Assembly (NCBI GenBank): GCA_022059125.1
Contig: JAEUWY010000005.1
Coordinates: 992,001 to 1,056,000, forward strand
Length of the DNA stretch: 64,000 bases
From: Corynespora cassiicola
Taxonomy: Eukaryota > Ascomycota > Dothideomycetes > Pleosporales > Corynesporascaceae
Direction: 5' to 3'
Shown: piece by piece, positions 47,106 to 60,013 of the stretch
Layout of the letters: each line of letters begins with the position of its first letter
How positions within the stretch are numbered: the first letter of the stretch is position 1
Position numbers and translations under genes: made by a program
Notes under the pieces: model-generated
Databases searched by the model: none
Seen by the model: the letters and a program-made list of their open reading frames with translations, nothing else
Told to the model about the DNA's origin: nothing

Positions 47106-48856
47106 TGTGGGTCGATGCGATGACTGTTCTCGGATCCCGCTGATTAAGAACTCAAAGTATACGTCAAAGGATATGGTAGCGACAGAGGGTGTCAGAACTC
47201 GACTAATGATTACAATCAAAGAATCTCAAGGAGAAACGAATGACGGGCGTTCCGACGCGCAACGACGAGTAAAACGGGTGAGAAAAACATCAACCTGGAA
47301 GCAGGCGCCAATCCCTTTATTGTCCATGGCAATGGACGAGGATTCCGAGGAGTGGCGCGCAGGATCGCTCGAATGAGTTTCCGCTAGTGCAGCATGCTGG
47401 GGCAAAGCAGGCCATTCGCAGGTTTGAGAGGGTAAGATTCGGGATACGAGACCCACATCCGTTCAATGCCATGCTTCGAAGCGCAGGAAACGGGCCCATG
47501 GGGGCCAGACAACGGAGGGCCATTATGAGAAAAGAAACACTCCCGGTCCGCCAGCGACCCGTAGCGTTTGGATTCGATTCTTTGAGCTCGCTCGGTTATC
47601 AGAGAGAGCGAACAAAGCTAACAGAAACACAGCATGGCATGTATTTACGGAATGCCAACCCTCAAATAGGTTAAGACTTCGTCTCATCGAGTCGTCTGTG
47701 ACGCCAAGAGTAGACGAGCGCCTAAAAATATGGGCCAAGAACGGATGCCGAGAGATGTGACATGATAGACCAGGACAAGAAGAGACCGCTGTTTGCGCTG
47801 TTGCTTCGTTGGCAGATCGATATTTCGCGGCCCCGAGAGTCTTCGATTCCTATTCATTGGGTGCCTTACGCCGCACACTGTACGTCGCTCGCTATTATCC
47901 ATACCGTCAACACCTGTCCTACTTCTCGCAAATTTGATCACGGATGACTGTCACGCGTGGAGGAAGCGGGAGATTTGCCGGCGTCTGAAGCAATCCTTCA
48001 AGAGGCGTTGAGTGGCCGACATATCAGCCTTGCTATGTAGGCTCCAAGAGGGCGGGAGGCTTCGAGCTTGGCATGCACCCCTGAAATACCTTGGCGTTAG
48101 CGCGCGAGCCGGACCAAGGCTCTTCCCACAGCCGCCGCTGCGAGTTTGTAGCCTTTTCAAAAGTCTGTGTTGGTGTTGGCTGCGATTACCAGTATTAGAA
48201 TGTCCAGATCGACAATTCCATCTCCGATCCGTTGATCAGTCGTCAAACGTCGCCAACTTTTGCGTCACCACGTTTTTGGTAGAGAATCTTTCGTGGGCGA
48301 TTTTTTTTTTGCTCACCGGTCAAAGGCTTCCTTCGTTTAAGTCGCGCCACGGGCTAGTCGCGAGAGGTGCATCCTTCTCGTGTTTTCCACGCGACGTGTG
48401 CTACATACGTAGCAGAGCTCCGTGTAACGAATTTTGATTGATTGAGGTCCGGTCAGATCTGGCAGGCCGGAGGATGTTTGAGCCGCTAGCGAGCCGCTCG
48501 CTGTAACTTGTAATGGTCAGGTGTAGGCAACCATCCGTCGCTAGGCTTGTTTCCTTCAACAGCGTTAAGCGACGACGCTTGTTCAGCCCAATGACGCCGT
48601 TGACATGATCTCAAGCGTGACCTTCGGTTATGTCGCACAGGGATCGCGCTGTAACGCGGGTCCAGTCAGGATTTTAGTCTCGCACAATACTTATACATGA
48701 AGAAGTCCATCTGCGCCGGAAGCCGACCATTGAATTGTAGTTCTACGCTAGGTGACTATTTCATCAAGGCATATGACATAGTGGAACTGATGGATACGGC
48801 TGGGCCGAGAAAAGAAATGAGGGTATCGCTGTCGTTAGGTCTTTGCAGTGGGCTCC
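47106..48856. other. intergenic, chitin deacetylase promoter
   Basis: About 1.75 kb with no recognisable gene. It includes a T10 run near 48300 and the downstream flank of the UBA gene. Confidence 0.5.
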
Positions 48857-51175
48857 TTATTTTTTCATTATCCTCAGAAGCGGCGTAATCCTCGCACGCC
48901 GACTCAATCCTACTCTGTATGGGACTTTTCCGCTGCCTTGAGGTGAACCACTTTTTTTCGCAGGCGTTATTTTCTGCTCTGGTGTCCGAGATTGTTCTAT
49001 TGATGTTGAGTGCTGTTCTGGAACCGGTGCACATGGTTGCTGTTCAATGGCTGAAGATGAGCCTTTACCAGCATCTCCTGCATTGGACAATGCACTTTTA
49101 GCCGTAGGTAATGCTGGCAACTCAACCTCTTCGAGTTCCTTTCCTGTAGAATTCATGTTCTCCTTCGCGTCTATAGTGACACCTTCAGAGGCCTCTTCAG
49201 CCGATACTATTGAGGGGACTTCTTTGCGAGGACGCCCTCGCCCTCTCTTCTTTTCCTTTGCAGAAGCCGGTAATGATACTTGCTGTACGTCGGTAGAAGG
49301 TTCTTTTTCGTTCGATGTTATCTTCCTACGCTTCAAACTGGGCATATCCGTGTCCTGTTGGCTAAGTCTTTGTGATGGACTGACAACTTCCGGTGGCTCT
49401 TGCACCAGTGTCGGGACTCTACGCTCTTTGGATTTCGTTATGACCACTTCCACTTTTGACCTCCTAGCCCTGGGTGTTTGTAATGTCTGGTTTACCATAA
49501 TGTTGTCCTCTGGAACAACTATATCAGGTCCGGGATCGGCCAAATCGACAGCCACCAGCTCGCTATCAACCAACTTCTCAGTGACGGCAGCTGGCAAAGC
49601 ATCTGTCGCAACACCTGAAGATGCCGAATTCATGTCTGCCAATTTGCTAGACGTATTGTTTCTCTTCTTTGACTTGGGAGACTGCGGTGGCTCAGGATTC
49701 TTATTCTTCCTGGCAGTAGATTTGATCCTTGAACTTCGTGGAGGTGCCAGCTCATCTTCTGCCATGCCGTTACATAGCAGCCAATTCACAGTCTGGCTAA
49801 CGTTGCCACCATTCTCTATAAGCGCCCTCTCTGTGGTTGTTGGGGTAAACCCCATATCACAGATCTGCCGTACTCTGCGGGGAGTAGCTAAAGCTGCAGG
49901 ATCCGCACTAGTTTTGGATTTGGTTTTTCTCGAAGATTTCTTAGCTGCTTTCTCGGGTATCGCAGAGTAATCAATCGCCTCTTCGACATCAAGTCGTGAG
50001 GACCTTGAGCGACTCGGTCGTGGCTTGTATTGCTCCTCCGGCAGACCGATAATGGCAACATCGTCGTTGGATATCTTTTCTGATTTTGCCTTGCGCTTCA
50101 TCTTCAGTGTATCTGCTGGGGCTAGGTGAATATTACTGTCATCGATTTCTTGTGAAGGCTGCTTGATATCTGCGTTGGAATTGCCTATCTGTTCAGCTTC
50201 GATAGATGGGATGTTCGAGACTGTTCGTGGGTTTTCGAAGTGTTTGTGACCATCTGCGCTTTCTGCAGGTTCATTCTGGCGAACAAGGTCGGGTGAGCTC
50301 GCTGGACCATTTTCGGCAGCGCGCTGTGGAGATGGATTCCACTCTAGAGTTGGTGGCAAAGCTTGGGCTTCTTCTGGCATTTGTGCCCTATGGTTTTCCG
50401 GCGAGATAGCCTGGGAAAGTGTCTTGTTCCTAATGGAAGAATGGCCAGGGTTTGTGGGGTCTGGTGATGTTTGTGGAGACTTCAGGTATTGAGACCACGG
50501 AACGGAGGATTTCGCTGGCTCGTAAAGTGGCCCATCCGCATTGGATTCGATGCCCAAGAATCCTGGCGCCATGACTTCTTTGAGTAGCTCCTGCTGTGTA
50601 AAGGTGGCATTTGGAATGGTACTGGAAGCCTCGGGAAACATAGTCATCGGCTCATGGCGCATGTAATCCTCCCTTAAGGTTCCCTCCATAACCCAGGTGT
50701 CTTCAGTCTGCGGCTCAGTTGTTCTCAATGTGGGTTGCGCTCCAGTCTGCATCTCGAGATGGCCGCTGATAATATCCCCAGCCCCCCCAGCGGATAGTGG
50801 CACAAGCTGAAGAGCAGAGGAGACGGGCGTCGTGGCTTCCCTCCTCCTATCCATGTGTTCTGGCGCAGATTGAAATGATTTGGCTTCGTGTGGGGGTGAG
50901 TGGCGAGTGAGAGACGCGACTGAAGATTGGAATTGGGCGCGGTGCGCATCCTCGATTCTTCTTTTCAAAGACTCTGTAGCTCTATGAATCAATCGAGCGC
51001 ACATGCATAAGCCTAAATGCGCCATCTACATACCTGTAGACCCAGTGCCCTGCTGTTCACCAGACTGTGGGGGGACTCCAGAATACTTTGGAAACGCGCC
51101 GGGTGATTTGGTGGGCGCGAGGTCGGGCTCGAGATCCTCCTCAAACTCGTCGTCTGAATCCTGGATGACCCTCAT
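48857..51175 (-). CDS. UBA-domain protein with AT-hook
   Basis: Probably nuclear fungal protein of 754 residues from two exons, 51175-51034 and 50979-48857 (54-bp intron, GTATGT donor, TAGAG acceptor, phase 1). The N-terminus is acidic (MRVIQDSDDEFEEDLEPD). A UBA domain lies at about residues 415-452 (RRVRQICDMGF ... NVSQTVNWLL), which binds ubiquitin in other proteins. Near residue 625 an AT-hook core (KRGRGRPRK) would contact AT-rich DNA minor groove. The extreme C-terminus carries the conserved-looking VGLSRRARITPLLRIMKK. Most of the rest is low-complexity and Ser/Pro-rich. This combination suggests a chromatin-linked ubiquitin reader, an inference. It diverges from the XAP5 gene across 252 bp. 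Confidence 0.85.
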
Positions 51176-51427
51176 TGCGACACAGGTGGGTGGCGAAAAG
51201 AGACCAGCGCGGTGGCGATGAAAGTGTGCTGGCGTTGGATTGGTGGGGCAGTGGTTGACTTTCCAGGCGTACCTTGGTCGATGCGGAGGTCCGCTTTCCT
51301 CTCCGGCTAGCGTTGAACGCGTAATCACGTGACAGTTTTAACACAGGGCTTGGCGCGTGCAAGCACATTCGCCATCGCGCACCCCGTCGCCCCTCAGTCC
51401 GCACACATCAACCAGCTACCGCCCACA
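51176..51427. promoter_or_regulatory. compact divergent promoter, UBA protein and XAP5
   Basis: Only 252 bp separate the two outward-facing ATG codons, so the two nuclear-protein genes probably share promoter elements. No TATA box is obvious. Confidence 0.55.
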
Positions 51428-52642
51428 ATGGACAAATTTGCACCTTCGGCGAGCGAACGCTCGCGCAGTGGCACTCCGGCCAACTCGCGTTTCACTGCGC
51501 AGGCTTCGACGACCGAAGATATGCTTAAGGAGCAGACGGTCGGCCTGGTGAATCTCCAGGACTTCAGAAAGCGACGCGCCGAAGTGCTCGAACAAAAGGA
51601 GCGCATTGGCTCCAATCCCGGCTCTGAGGCAACAACCCCGCAAGAGAGGTTAGTCTTGCGCATATAGCAAAAAAAAGGGACGTGCTAATTGTCCAAGTAC
51701 AGTGCCTCAACTCCAAAGCCGGTTTTCAAGAAGAAGCGCAAGGTAGCTGCGAAGGGAAAGCTTTCGTTTGGCATCGACGAAGACGAAGACACCGATTCGG
51801 CTACATCGGCGAATCTCACCCCTCGTGACGGCACACCGATAGACTCGTCTGCGGTCGGTTCCGAAACCGAAGGCAAGATCATCAAGAAGAAACTCGGCGC
51901 GAATTCGGGCATTCTCAAGCCTAAGGTGATGACAAAGTCTGCACTACAGCGCGAGGCACAACAGGCAGAATTGGCACGGAAGGAAATGCTGGTCATGCGG
52001 GAAGCAGTCAAGGCAACCGACATAGTCATACCCTTTGTATTCTACGATGGCACCGACACGCCTGGAGGCCGTTGCAAGGTTAAGAAGGGCGAGCATATAT
52101 GGCTGTTCCTTGACAAGGCCCGTAAAGTTGGTGCGGAACTTGGCATGGGTGGCGACAAGAGCCGCAGAGACTGGGCCAGAGTCAGTGTGGACGACCTCAT
52201 GCTGGTCCGGGGCGAAGTGATCCTCCCTCATGTGAGCTTCCTGCATCTCTTGGCTTGGAGCCGGCTAACCTTCGGAAAGCACTATGACTTCTATCACTTC
52301 CTATTCAACAAAGTCTCTGGCTTCAACGGACTCATCTTCGACTATTCCGCGCAGCCGACGAAAGCGACGCCCGTCCCCTCCGAGACCGAGGCGGAAGATG
52401 CCGCCACGTACAACCCTCTTGACCGCCCCAGCAAGGACAAAGATAGAAGCTCCTCCATGCCCGACTCTGAATTGGAAGGGTACAACGACGAACCAGGGCT
52501 CACAAAGGTAGTAGACAGGAGGTGGTACGAGCGCAACAAGCACATCTTTCCTGCGAGCGTCTGGGAAGAGTATAGCCCAGAGAAGGACTTTTCCAAGGCC
52601 CAGCGCAAGGACGCCGAGGGCAATTCCTTTTTCTTCTCGTGA
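51428..52642 (+). CDS. XAP5/FAM50 family protein
   Basis: Nuclear protein of the XAP5/FAM50A family, linked in other eukaryotes to splicing and chromatin. Three exons, 51428-51648, 51703-52231, 52280-52642, give 370 residues. The N-terminal part is charged with FKKKRK basic and DEDEDTDS acidic patches. The conserved C-terminal domain shows IVIPFVFYDGTDTPG, VKKGEHIWLFLDKAR, VSVDDLMLVRGEVILPH and the final WYERNKHIFPASVWEEY. The second intron (52232-52279, 48 bp, GTGAGC ... CTAACC ... AAAG) is stop-free and in frame, but splicing it restores LPHHYDFYHFL, which fits the family better than the unspliced reading. The ATG at 51428 has A at -3 and G at +4. Confidence 0.93.
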
Positions 52643-54009
52643 CCATGCGCGTGCACTCGGTGAGTCTATTGAATCCCACAGGCCGTTGGCGAGATGGCCG
52701 TTTGAGCCATGTCATGCGCGTTCGTTTCTGAAGAAAGCACGGCTTATCCACGGCATCAGCAAAGAGTCGGCATGACTCCTCAGGGTCCAGCCACCCTGCA
52801 TGCGGTCAGAGGCGCTCCAGCGCGCCTGCATGCTCGTCAAACAGATGCTAGTTGAGAATCCCCGCGTCGGGACCTTTCCCCCGTGAGAGTAGTTCGTTCG
52901 TAGACAAGTGTCCATGCACCGCGCCCCGACGGCAGGCGATCCTTGGTTTTTCGTGACGGTGTGATTTGCAGGGTCTGAAGCGGTCAGTCAGTACAGTTGC
53001 CACGGCTTACTCCAGTCGTCTGCCGCCGCGAACCGTGCCTGTACGTGTGCCTGTCGGTGGGCCATCAGTGCGCGGGGTCTGCATGAGGCAGTTGGTCGTG
53101 TGATTAGCTTCCGTTCCTGCCAGCGACACCAGTCCGAACTGTTCGCGGAGCGCACGTCGGCGCATCGTGGCTTGCTGGGCCGCGCGACACCATCTTGCTG
53201 TCCTCTGCCCATATCGCCGAACCGTCCTGCAGCGGCCATGCCGCCATGCCGCCATCCTGTTTCGACGACGAGGCCCCGGCCGACAGATTGTTGCACATAC
53301 ATAGCAGCCCCGTATCCGCTCTGAGTCGCACCCCCGACGCACTGCACTCTCCCCCACACCTCTGACGCAATCCCTCGCCAAAGACTCGCCGGCCCTCCGA
53401 AAAAAGCTTTCTTAGTCGGTTGCGTAGTGGGCGTGGCACACATATATACTTTAAGGGCCTTCGCCGCAACCGTCTGCAGCGATATCCCTCAGGGCTGCTC
53501 CAAGCGAAATCTCCACGGTTGTCATCGGTACTAGCAATTTGGTTGGTTCCTCCGTACCATCCCTTCCCACCCCACCGCCATCACACCCCCCCATCAAACA
53601 AGACTCCAGATACGCCGGGCCCGATCGATGCACAATTGCCGCCCAGACAGCCTGTGCTCCTGGTTAAATTCTATCCAAGCCCCATCTTAACTATGTCGCA
53701 GGCCCTGCGAGACGTCGAGCCGGCTTCTTGTCGCACACCGCCAATCAGGGCCCAGGACCGCACCGCGTGAAGAGAGCGCGCGCAGAGAGGCACTGCTCAA
53801 CGTAACAAAGCAAAACCCCGAATGGAACGCGCCTTCGGCCTTTCACCTTCGATTGCTGCTTTCCTGTTCTTCCTGCACTGCCGCCTACGTGGCCCCGCCC
53901 GCAACTCGCACCTCGAGCCCGCTTGACTGCCGCATACTTACCACCACATTCCTCTACCCAGGCGCTTTTCCGATAAGCATACCACGACCGCCAGCAGCTC
54001 CCCGGAAGC
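52643..54009. other. intergenic and likely 5' leader of the SPX gene
   Basis: About 1.37 kb. It includes two short upstream open frames before the SPX-ankyrin gene, 53693-53770 (25 codons) and 53822-53926 (34 codons), and a TATATA tract near 53443. No independent gene is recognised. Confidence 0.5.
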
Positions 54010-57000
54010 ATGAAGTTTGGTCAAAACCTTCCCCGCAATCAGGTCCCCGAGTGGGCCTCGTCATATATCAACTACAAGGGCCTCAAGAAGCTCATCAAGA
54101 CGGCTGCCGAAGCAGTCAGAAACGGCGTAGACCCGGACTTGGCAGGTTCGTATAGCTCCATTGCCCACTGTACGCATGTGCTGACAGCATTACAAGCCTT
54201 TTTCTTCTCTCTCGATCGCAACCTAGAAGATGTCGACGGCTTTTACAACAAAAAGTACGCAGACTCGGCCCGGCGACTCAAGATTCTGCACAGTCGATAC
54301 GGACGCGCCGCTCAGATCCCCGATGGCATCGATAAGGACGAGGCCCAGGATCTCATGGGCGCGTTGCTCGAGCTGCGTGCCCAGCTGAGGAACCTGCAAT
54401 GGTACGGCGAGGTCAACAAGCGCGGCTTCATCAAGATCACGAAGAAGCTGGACAAGAAGATCCCGAACGTCTGCACACAACAGCGCTATCTGTCATCCAA
54501 AGTGAACCCGAGGCCTTTTGCGCACAACCGACAGCTGAATCACGACATGAAGGCTGTCAATGAATGGCTGTCAGGGCTAGGCGATTTGAAGACGTTCGAC
54601 GATTCCGGATCGACACACTCCGTGGCATCGCTGGGACGAGGCTCGGGACGTGCCTTGAATCTGCCTTCGACCCTGCTCGATGCGGTAGACCAAGCAATCC
54701 GCAGCGATGACGCGACGCGCCTATCGCAACTGCTTACTGATGCCTCGGGAAGCAATGATTCTTCAAGCTCGGCATTCCAGCAAATCTTACTCAATTTTCT
54801 CCAGAGGTCCATATCATACAGAGCCAAAGCATGCATCGACCGGTTACTTCCTAACATTGCAACTCTGGAGGAACCGGATGACATCAATAACCGAAACTGT
54901 ATTCATCGGCTCGTGATCAATATTGGCCGTGCCAAGAGCGAAGCTTTGGGAGCAAAAGGATCCGTCCTCCAGACGTCCGGTGATGCACCAAATTTCATTG
55001 TCCCCGCTACCGCCCCGTCTCGTCAGCCTGAACCGTACAATAACACCGAGGATGAATCAAGCACGCTTCTCAGCAAGAATGACGAGTCCGTCCGTCTTTT
55101 GATCTATCTCCTCGACCACCTGGAGCCTCGCCATCGCGCTGCACTGCTGGCACGGGATACCTACGGCCGGTTTCCTCTTCATTATGCTGCGCAATACGGC
55201 TTTGTGGTCATCTGCCAGGTTGTAATCAAACACATGCAAGACTGGGGCCAATTTAACGTCGCCCAAGGCATCGACTCGCTATTCTGGCAAGATAGCGAGG
55301 GTTGTGCACCACTCCATCTGAGCGTCATCGGCGGGCATCCTCTCACCACCAGGGCATTGCTGGACGCCGAGAACTGGCAAGGCAAGAGTGACGAAAAGCT
55401 GAGTGTGCGGAAGAATGTCTCCAAGTCGGGAGCAGTCCTAGCGCTTGCAACTCAGTCTAATTTTGTCTTAATCGTCAAGCTCTTGGTTGAAGCTGGAGTC
55501 GATGTGAACTATCAAGATGAGCAAGGCGAGACAGCCCTTCATGTTGCAGCTCGAAATGGCCACGACGAGTGCGCCAAGGCTCTACTCGAAGGATCAATCG
55601 CACACAAGACGCAAGTCGACGTTCCCGAGAAAACTTTTGCTTGGACTCCTTTATTCATTGCTTGTGTCGATGGGCATCTCTCCATGGTCGAGCTCCTGGT
55701 TGCTGCAGGTGCCGATACCGAGCGTGTGGACAACTCTGGCTGGACACCAAAAGAACATGCGGCGCTTCGTGGTCACATGAGGATTGTAGAGAAGCTTACG
55801 GAGATCGCACCAGCTCCGAAGCCTAACTCTCCCCAGCAAGAAGCCCGGGCTATGCCACCAGGATCGTCTCCTCAAGTATCATCACTGGATGAGCGGAGGT
55901 CAAAGAATCTGACCCGAGAGGCTTCAACGAACCAAAAGCTCCCTGATCCAGTCAAGACGTTCGGACATCGATATCTCACCAATGAAACTATGGTGCTGGT
56001 GAGTCTTGGCTCAATGGACATAAGGAAAGAAGTGCCAGCAGTCAAACTGGACGATATTCCTTTGGCTGATGCGCATGCTACTCAGCTCGATACTGCTCTG
56101 TCACTCGTTGTATCAGCTTCCGGTGCTAGCGGAGAACCTACCATCATCGATCTCCCCGTCCAGGAGAACATAAGCACCGCACCCATCTCATTTACTACGA
56201 AAAATGTCGAGAAGGTCAAGCTCTTGTTTGACATTGTCCCAACGTACGCTGGATCCAAGGACCTGGTTGTCGGTCGAGGTGTGGCTTTACTGTCCAGCAT
56301 CAAGACAAGCATTGGCTCGAAGCGAATCAGCTTGCAGGGTGATGTTAAGGTTCCTATTGTTGCCGCTACGACCTTGGACGTCATCGGATCCGTCAACTTC
56401 AATTTCCTCATCATCACCCCGTTCACACATCCCAACATGTCCATTTCTGAAAACCACACTTACTGGAAGAAGATGTCTTCTACGATGGTCATTGGTCACC
56501 GAGGGCTGGGGAAGAACATTGGTTCAAGAAGATCTCTCCAGCTTGGAGAAAACACCATTGAATCATTCATTGCAGCCACTAATCTTGGGGCCTCATATGT
56601 GGAATTTGATGTTCAGCTCACGAAAGACCACGTGCCAGTCATTTACCATGACTTCCTCGTCAGCGAGACTGGTATCGATGCTCCAGTCCATACGCTTACT
56701 CTCGAACAATTTCTTCATGTTAGTGAGGGCCAGACCCCCCGGCAATCTCGACCAGGCTCCCCCGAGACCCACCGGCTCGATCAAGGCAATGGCATAAGGC
56801 CAGCCCAGAAGCGGTTGCGGTCGTATTCAGTGGATCATTCGACCCAGAAGAACATCCACACCAGCCACAGTCTTGAACTTTCGGAACGTATGAAACACAC
56901 TCGCGACTTCAAAATGAAGGGCTACAAGGGCAACAGCAGAGGCAACTTCATTCAGGCTCCTTTTGCAACCCTCGAGGAGATGTTTAAGAAGCTTCCCGAG

Positions 57001-57713
57001 AAGAGTGGATTCAACATTGAAATGAAGTATCCTATGCTTCATGAGTCGGAAGAGCAAGAAATGGACCAGTATGCGGTCGAATTAAACTCATTTGTCGATA
57101 CTGTTTTGACTATGGTCTACGACAACATGGGACAACGGAACATCATCTTCTCCTCCTTCAATCCGGACATTTGTCTCATGCTTTCCTTCAAGCAACCTTC
57201 CATCCCGGTACTGTTCCTCACCGATGCGGGTGTGTGCCCTGTTGGCGATATTCGAGCCGCCAGTCTGCAAGAAGCCATCCGTTTCGCGAGCAGATGGAAC
57301 CTTCTTGGTGTTGTGAGTGCGGCCGAGCCACTCGTAGCGTGCCCGAGACTAGTCAGGGTTGTCAAGGAGAGTGGTCTGGTCTGCGTGAGTTACGGGACAT
57401 TGAATAACGACCCAAAGAATGTCAAGGTTTGTGAAACAACTTTTTCATCAGTCATTTGCCACGTACTAATGTCCTGCAGCTACAAGAGAAAGAAGGCATC
57501 GATGCTGTCATTGTTGACAACGTTCTTGCTGTCCGAAAAGGGCTCACTTCTTCCGAAGACCTGGCTCATACCACGAATGGTGAAACATTGGCCGTCCCTG
57601 CTCCGATACCTAACGGCAATGGCGACAACGATAGTATTTCATCCCAGGAGCTTGATGGGGGTGTCTCGAGCGCCGAAAATGGGGTGGCTCACCTGAGTGT
57701 CAATGGCAACTAG
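54010..57713 (+). CDS. SPX-ankyrin-GDPD protein, PHO81/NUC-2/GDE1 family
   Basis: Phosphate-signalling protein of the yeast Pho81 / Neurospora NUC-2 type, related to glycerophosphodiesterase Gde1. Exon 1 ends at 57426 and exon 2 is 57480-57713 (GTTTGT...CTGCAG). A further 42-bp in-frame intron at 54146-54187 is likely because removing it gives DLAALQAFFFSLDRNLEDVD, the expected SPX reading; the product is then 1202 residues. Order: SPX (first ~180, MKFGQNLPRNQVPEWASSYINYKGLKKLIK), ankyrin repeats (about 370-600: GRFPLHYAAQYG, GETALHVAARNGH, WTPLFIACVDGH), and GDPD (from ~812). The GDPD catalytic-type residues are present: GHRGLGKN, ENTIESF, EFDVQLTKD and VIYHD. The usual model is sensing of inositol pyrophosphates by SPX and inhibition of the Pho85-type kinase. 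Intact GDPD residues leave an enzymatic role open. Confidence 0.92.
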
Positions 57714-60013
57714 GAGGAGGGGTGTGTGGGCGTATGAACGAGGCGACCACAATGGGCTCGAGTTCCCATCATTTCTACGAACCGCATTGATCTCTTTCTC
57801 TACAACGTATCAGCAAGGTGGGTCGGCACTCAACGGGTGCGAATGATTTTTCGTTTCCAAACTTTCGCGGTTAGGCCTTTCAACATGGCCTACATCTGAC
57901 AGCACGCATATTCTACGAGACCGAATGATCATTGCATGCCCATAGTGCTTCAATTGCGTTCAGCGATTGAGCAGATTCTGTAAATGCCCGTTCATGAGAT
58001 TACCTCTTGCACTAGCATCTGCCCACAAGCGCCCATCCATCGAAACGGTGACGTATCGTGATACTAACGGCTCGAAGCTCAAGGCATCGCCAACCCCCAC
58101 GCAAGTGGCTGGTGCAGGTCTTGTCTTTGTTAAGAGTGCCGAAGCACTCGAGACACTGATTAAGAGTCCTCCGCATCAAGGAATGTACAGTTGCATCATC
58201 GCATTCGCCATCCATTATAGCTGCCATGTAAGCCTTTGGCTCACTGATCGGTGTACCAACACCTTGTGACCACTGCACATGTAGCATATGCGATATCTAT
58301 CACACGATGCATGTTGGCCTTTCTAGATTACGTAGCACATGAAAGTAGATTGAGAATTTGATGAACCCATCCGGTGATTTTGCAAGGCTTCAATCATGGA
58401 TGGCGAGTAAGCATTGTCAACTCTGGACTCATGTGGGACGGTGCATCTTATCGATTAGGACTACGGGTGCTATCTTGCACTAACACAGAAGAGGACATGA
58501 CAGAACTCCACTTCTTGGCGGTCGTCTGATCTTGTTCGCGCCCACACTGCTTTCTGACCTTCTCTATTCTCATCGTCCCGACAAAGAATCCGTCTTTGAA
58601 CGAACTTACCATATGGCATACGAGACAGGGTATGCTGTGAAGAGGGCGATGTGACCGTCCTCACCATGTTGCAGGCTCCGTCTTGCCGCACCTCCCCGCA
58701 CGAACCCACCGCACCCCGCAAGTTTGCCGCGGACTCCCCGCTTGTTCGATGACCCGTACTACATGAGATGTGGCCTGGCATCACAGACACTGTACTGGGG
58801 CGACGTTATGCTCTATCGTGGCAATCGTTGCCGTGGCACAAGCACGCCCATCATGATGGCGAGCACTTGTCCAGTCGCAGTACTGGATGGGAGAGAGCCC
58901 CGGATGACGCGTGACGAGGCAGATGGGATTTGATTCATCAAAGCTTTCAATGGGCTCGTCGAGTAGTGATTCGGCCAGAGCCCTAGGTAAACCATTCCAT
59001 TGCCACCTTCCTTTACTGTCTGCATAGTCGCTGACAAGAAGTTTCGAAGCTCTTATGGGACGTAATTCGTGATGTTATCTGCTTCCCCTGCGACACTGCA
59101 TAGCATAGCAGTCTAGAGACGTGGGATTGGAGCCACAAGAGTCCCCACGCGATTCGTTACCCGAATAGGCACCCCTATGCGCAACCTCAAGATTTCCCTT
59201 GATGTCTACAACCCTCTGCGACTGGCCAGCTATGAGAGAGAATAGTGAATTGCCTTGACAATCCGCAAGGCGTTACCCGCAATGCCTGTAGGCACTTTGG
59301 GCTTGGCCAGAACCGAGGGGGAACTGCAGCCCATGCTCGCAACGTGGATATCTGATGCCCCTTGGTCGAGGGCTGTCTGGATCCAAGGCTGAGGCCAGAT
59401 CGATCCTGACGTGCTGTTCGGATCCACCGCCTTAGCCCTGTGTGAGCGGACAAATTGAAAGTCGATCCCCAGGGGCCATGGCGACTCTCTGGCACTCCCA
59501 CATGCACATGCATACAGGATTGCGCAGTGGCGACGGCACATGGGATGCATCCCACTCGAGCATCACGAGAGCCCGGCACAGCGGTCGCTTTGTTTGGTCC
59601 AGACGGCGGCCGTGGGGAGGGTTACATAAAAAGGAGCCTGGCAAGCGCGGATGGCTGTTATCTAGCGCGTCGCGGCACTGTCATATTGCCTCGATGGAGC
59701 GTTTGGCACTCGGGTTGTCGGCGATGCTCCGCAGTTCGCATCCATCATTGCGGGAGATGTGAGCAATGGGGGTGGAGGCTAGAGGCATTGGCGAGATGAC
59801 GTTATCGGGATCAAGTCCCTTTCGCCGGTGAGAGAACCGCTAAGACCAGCCAGGCCGGAGAGATTAAGCGAGCCTCGATAAGCACGCTCCTAGTGGTCAA
59901 GCGTCTCAACCACGGCGACAACCAATTTTCGAACCCGCCCGGTCCCTTGCTTTTTGCTAGCTGGCTTTTCGGTGCCATTGCGGGGAGTTGGCAGATAAAT
60001 ACGCCAAACCACC
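57714..60013. other. 2.3 kb intergenic, promoter of the betaine reductase
   Basis: No gene is recognised. Open frames around 57967-58269, 58470-58790 and 59187-59800 overlap each other on both strands and show no domains. The right end leads into the CACCATGG start at 60014. Confidence 0.5.
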
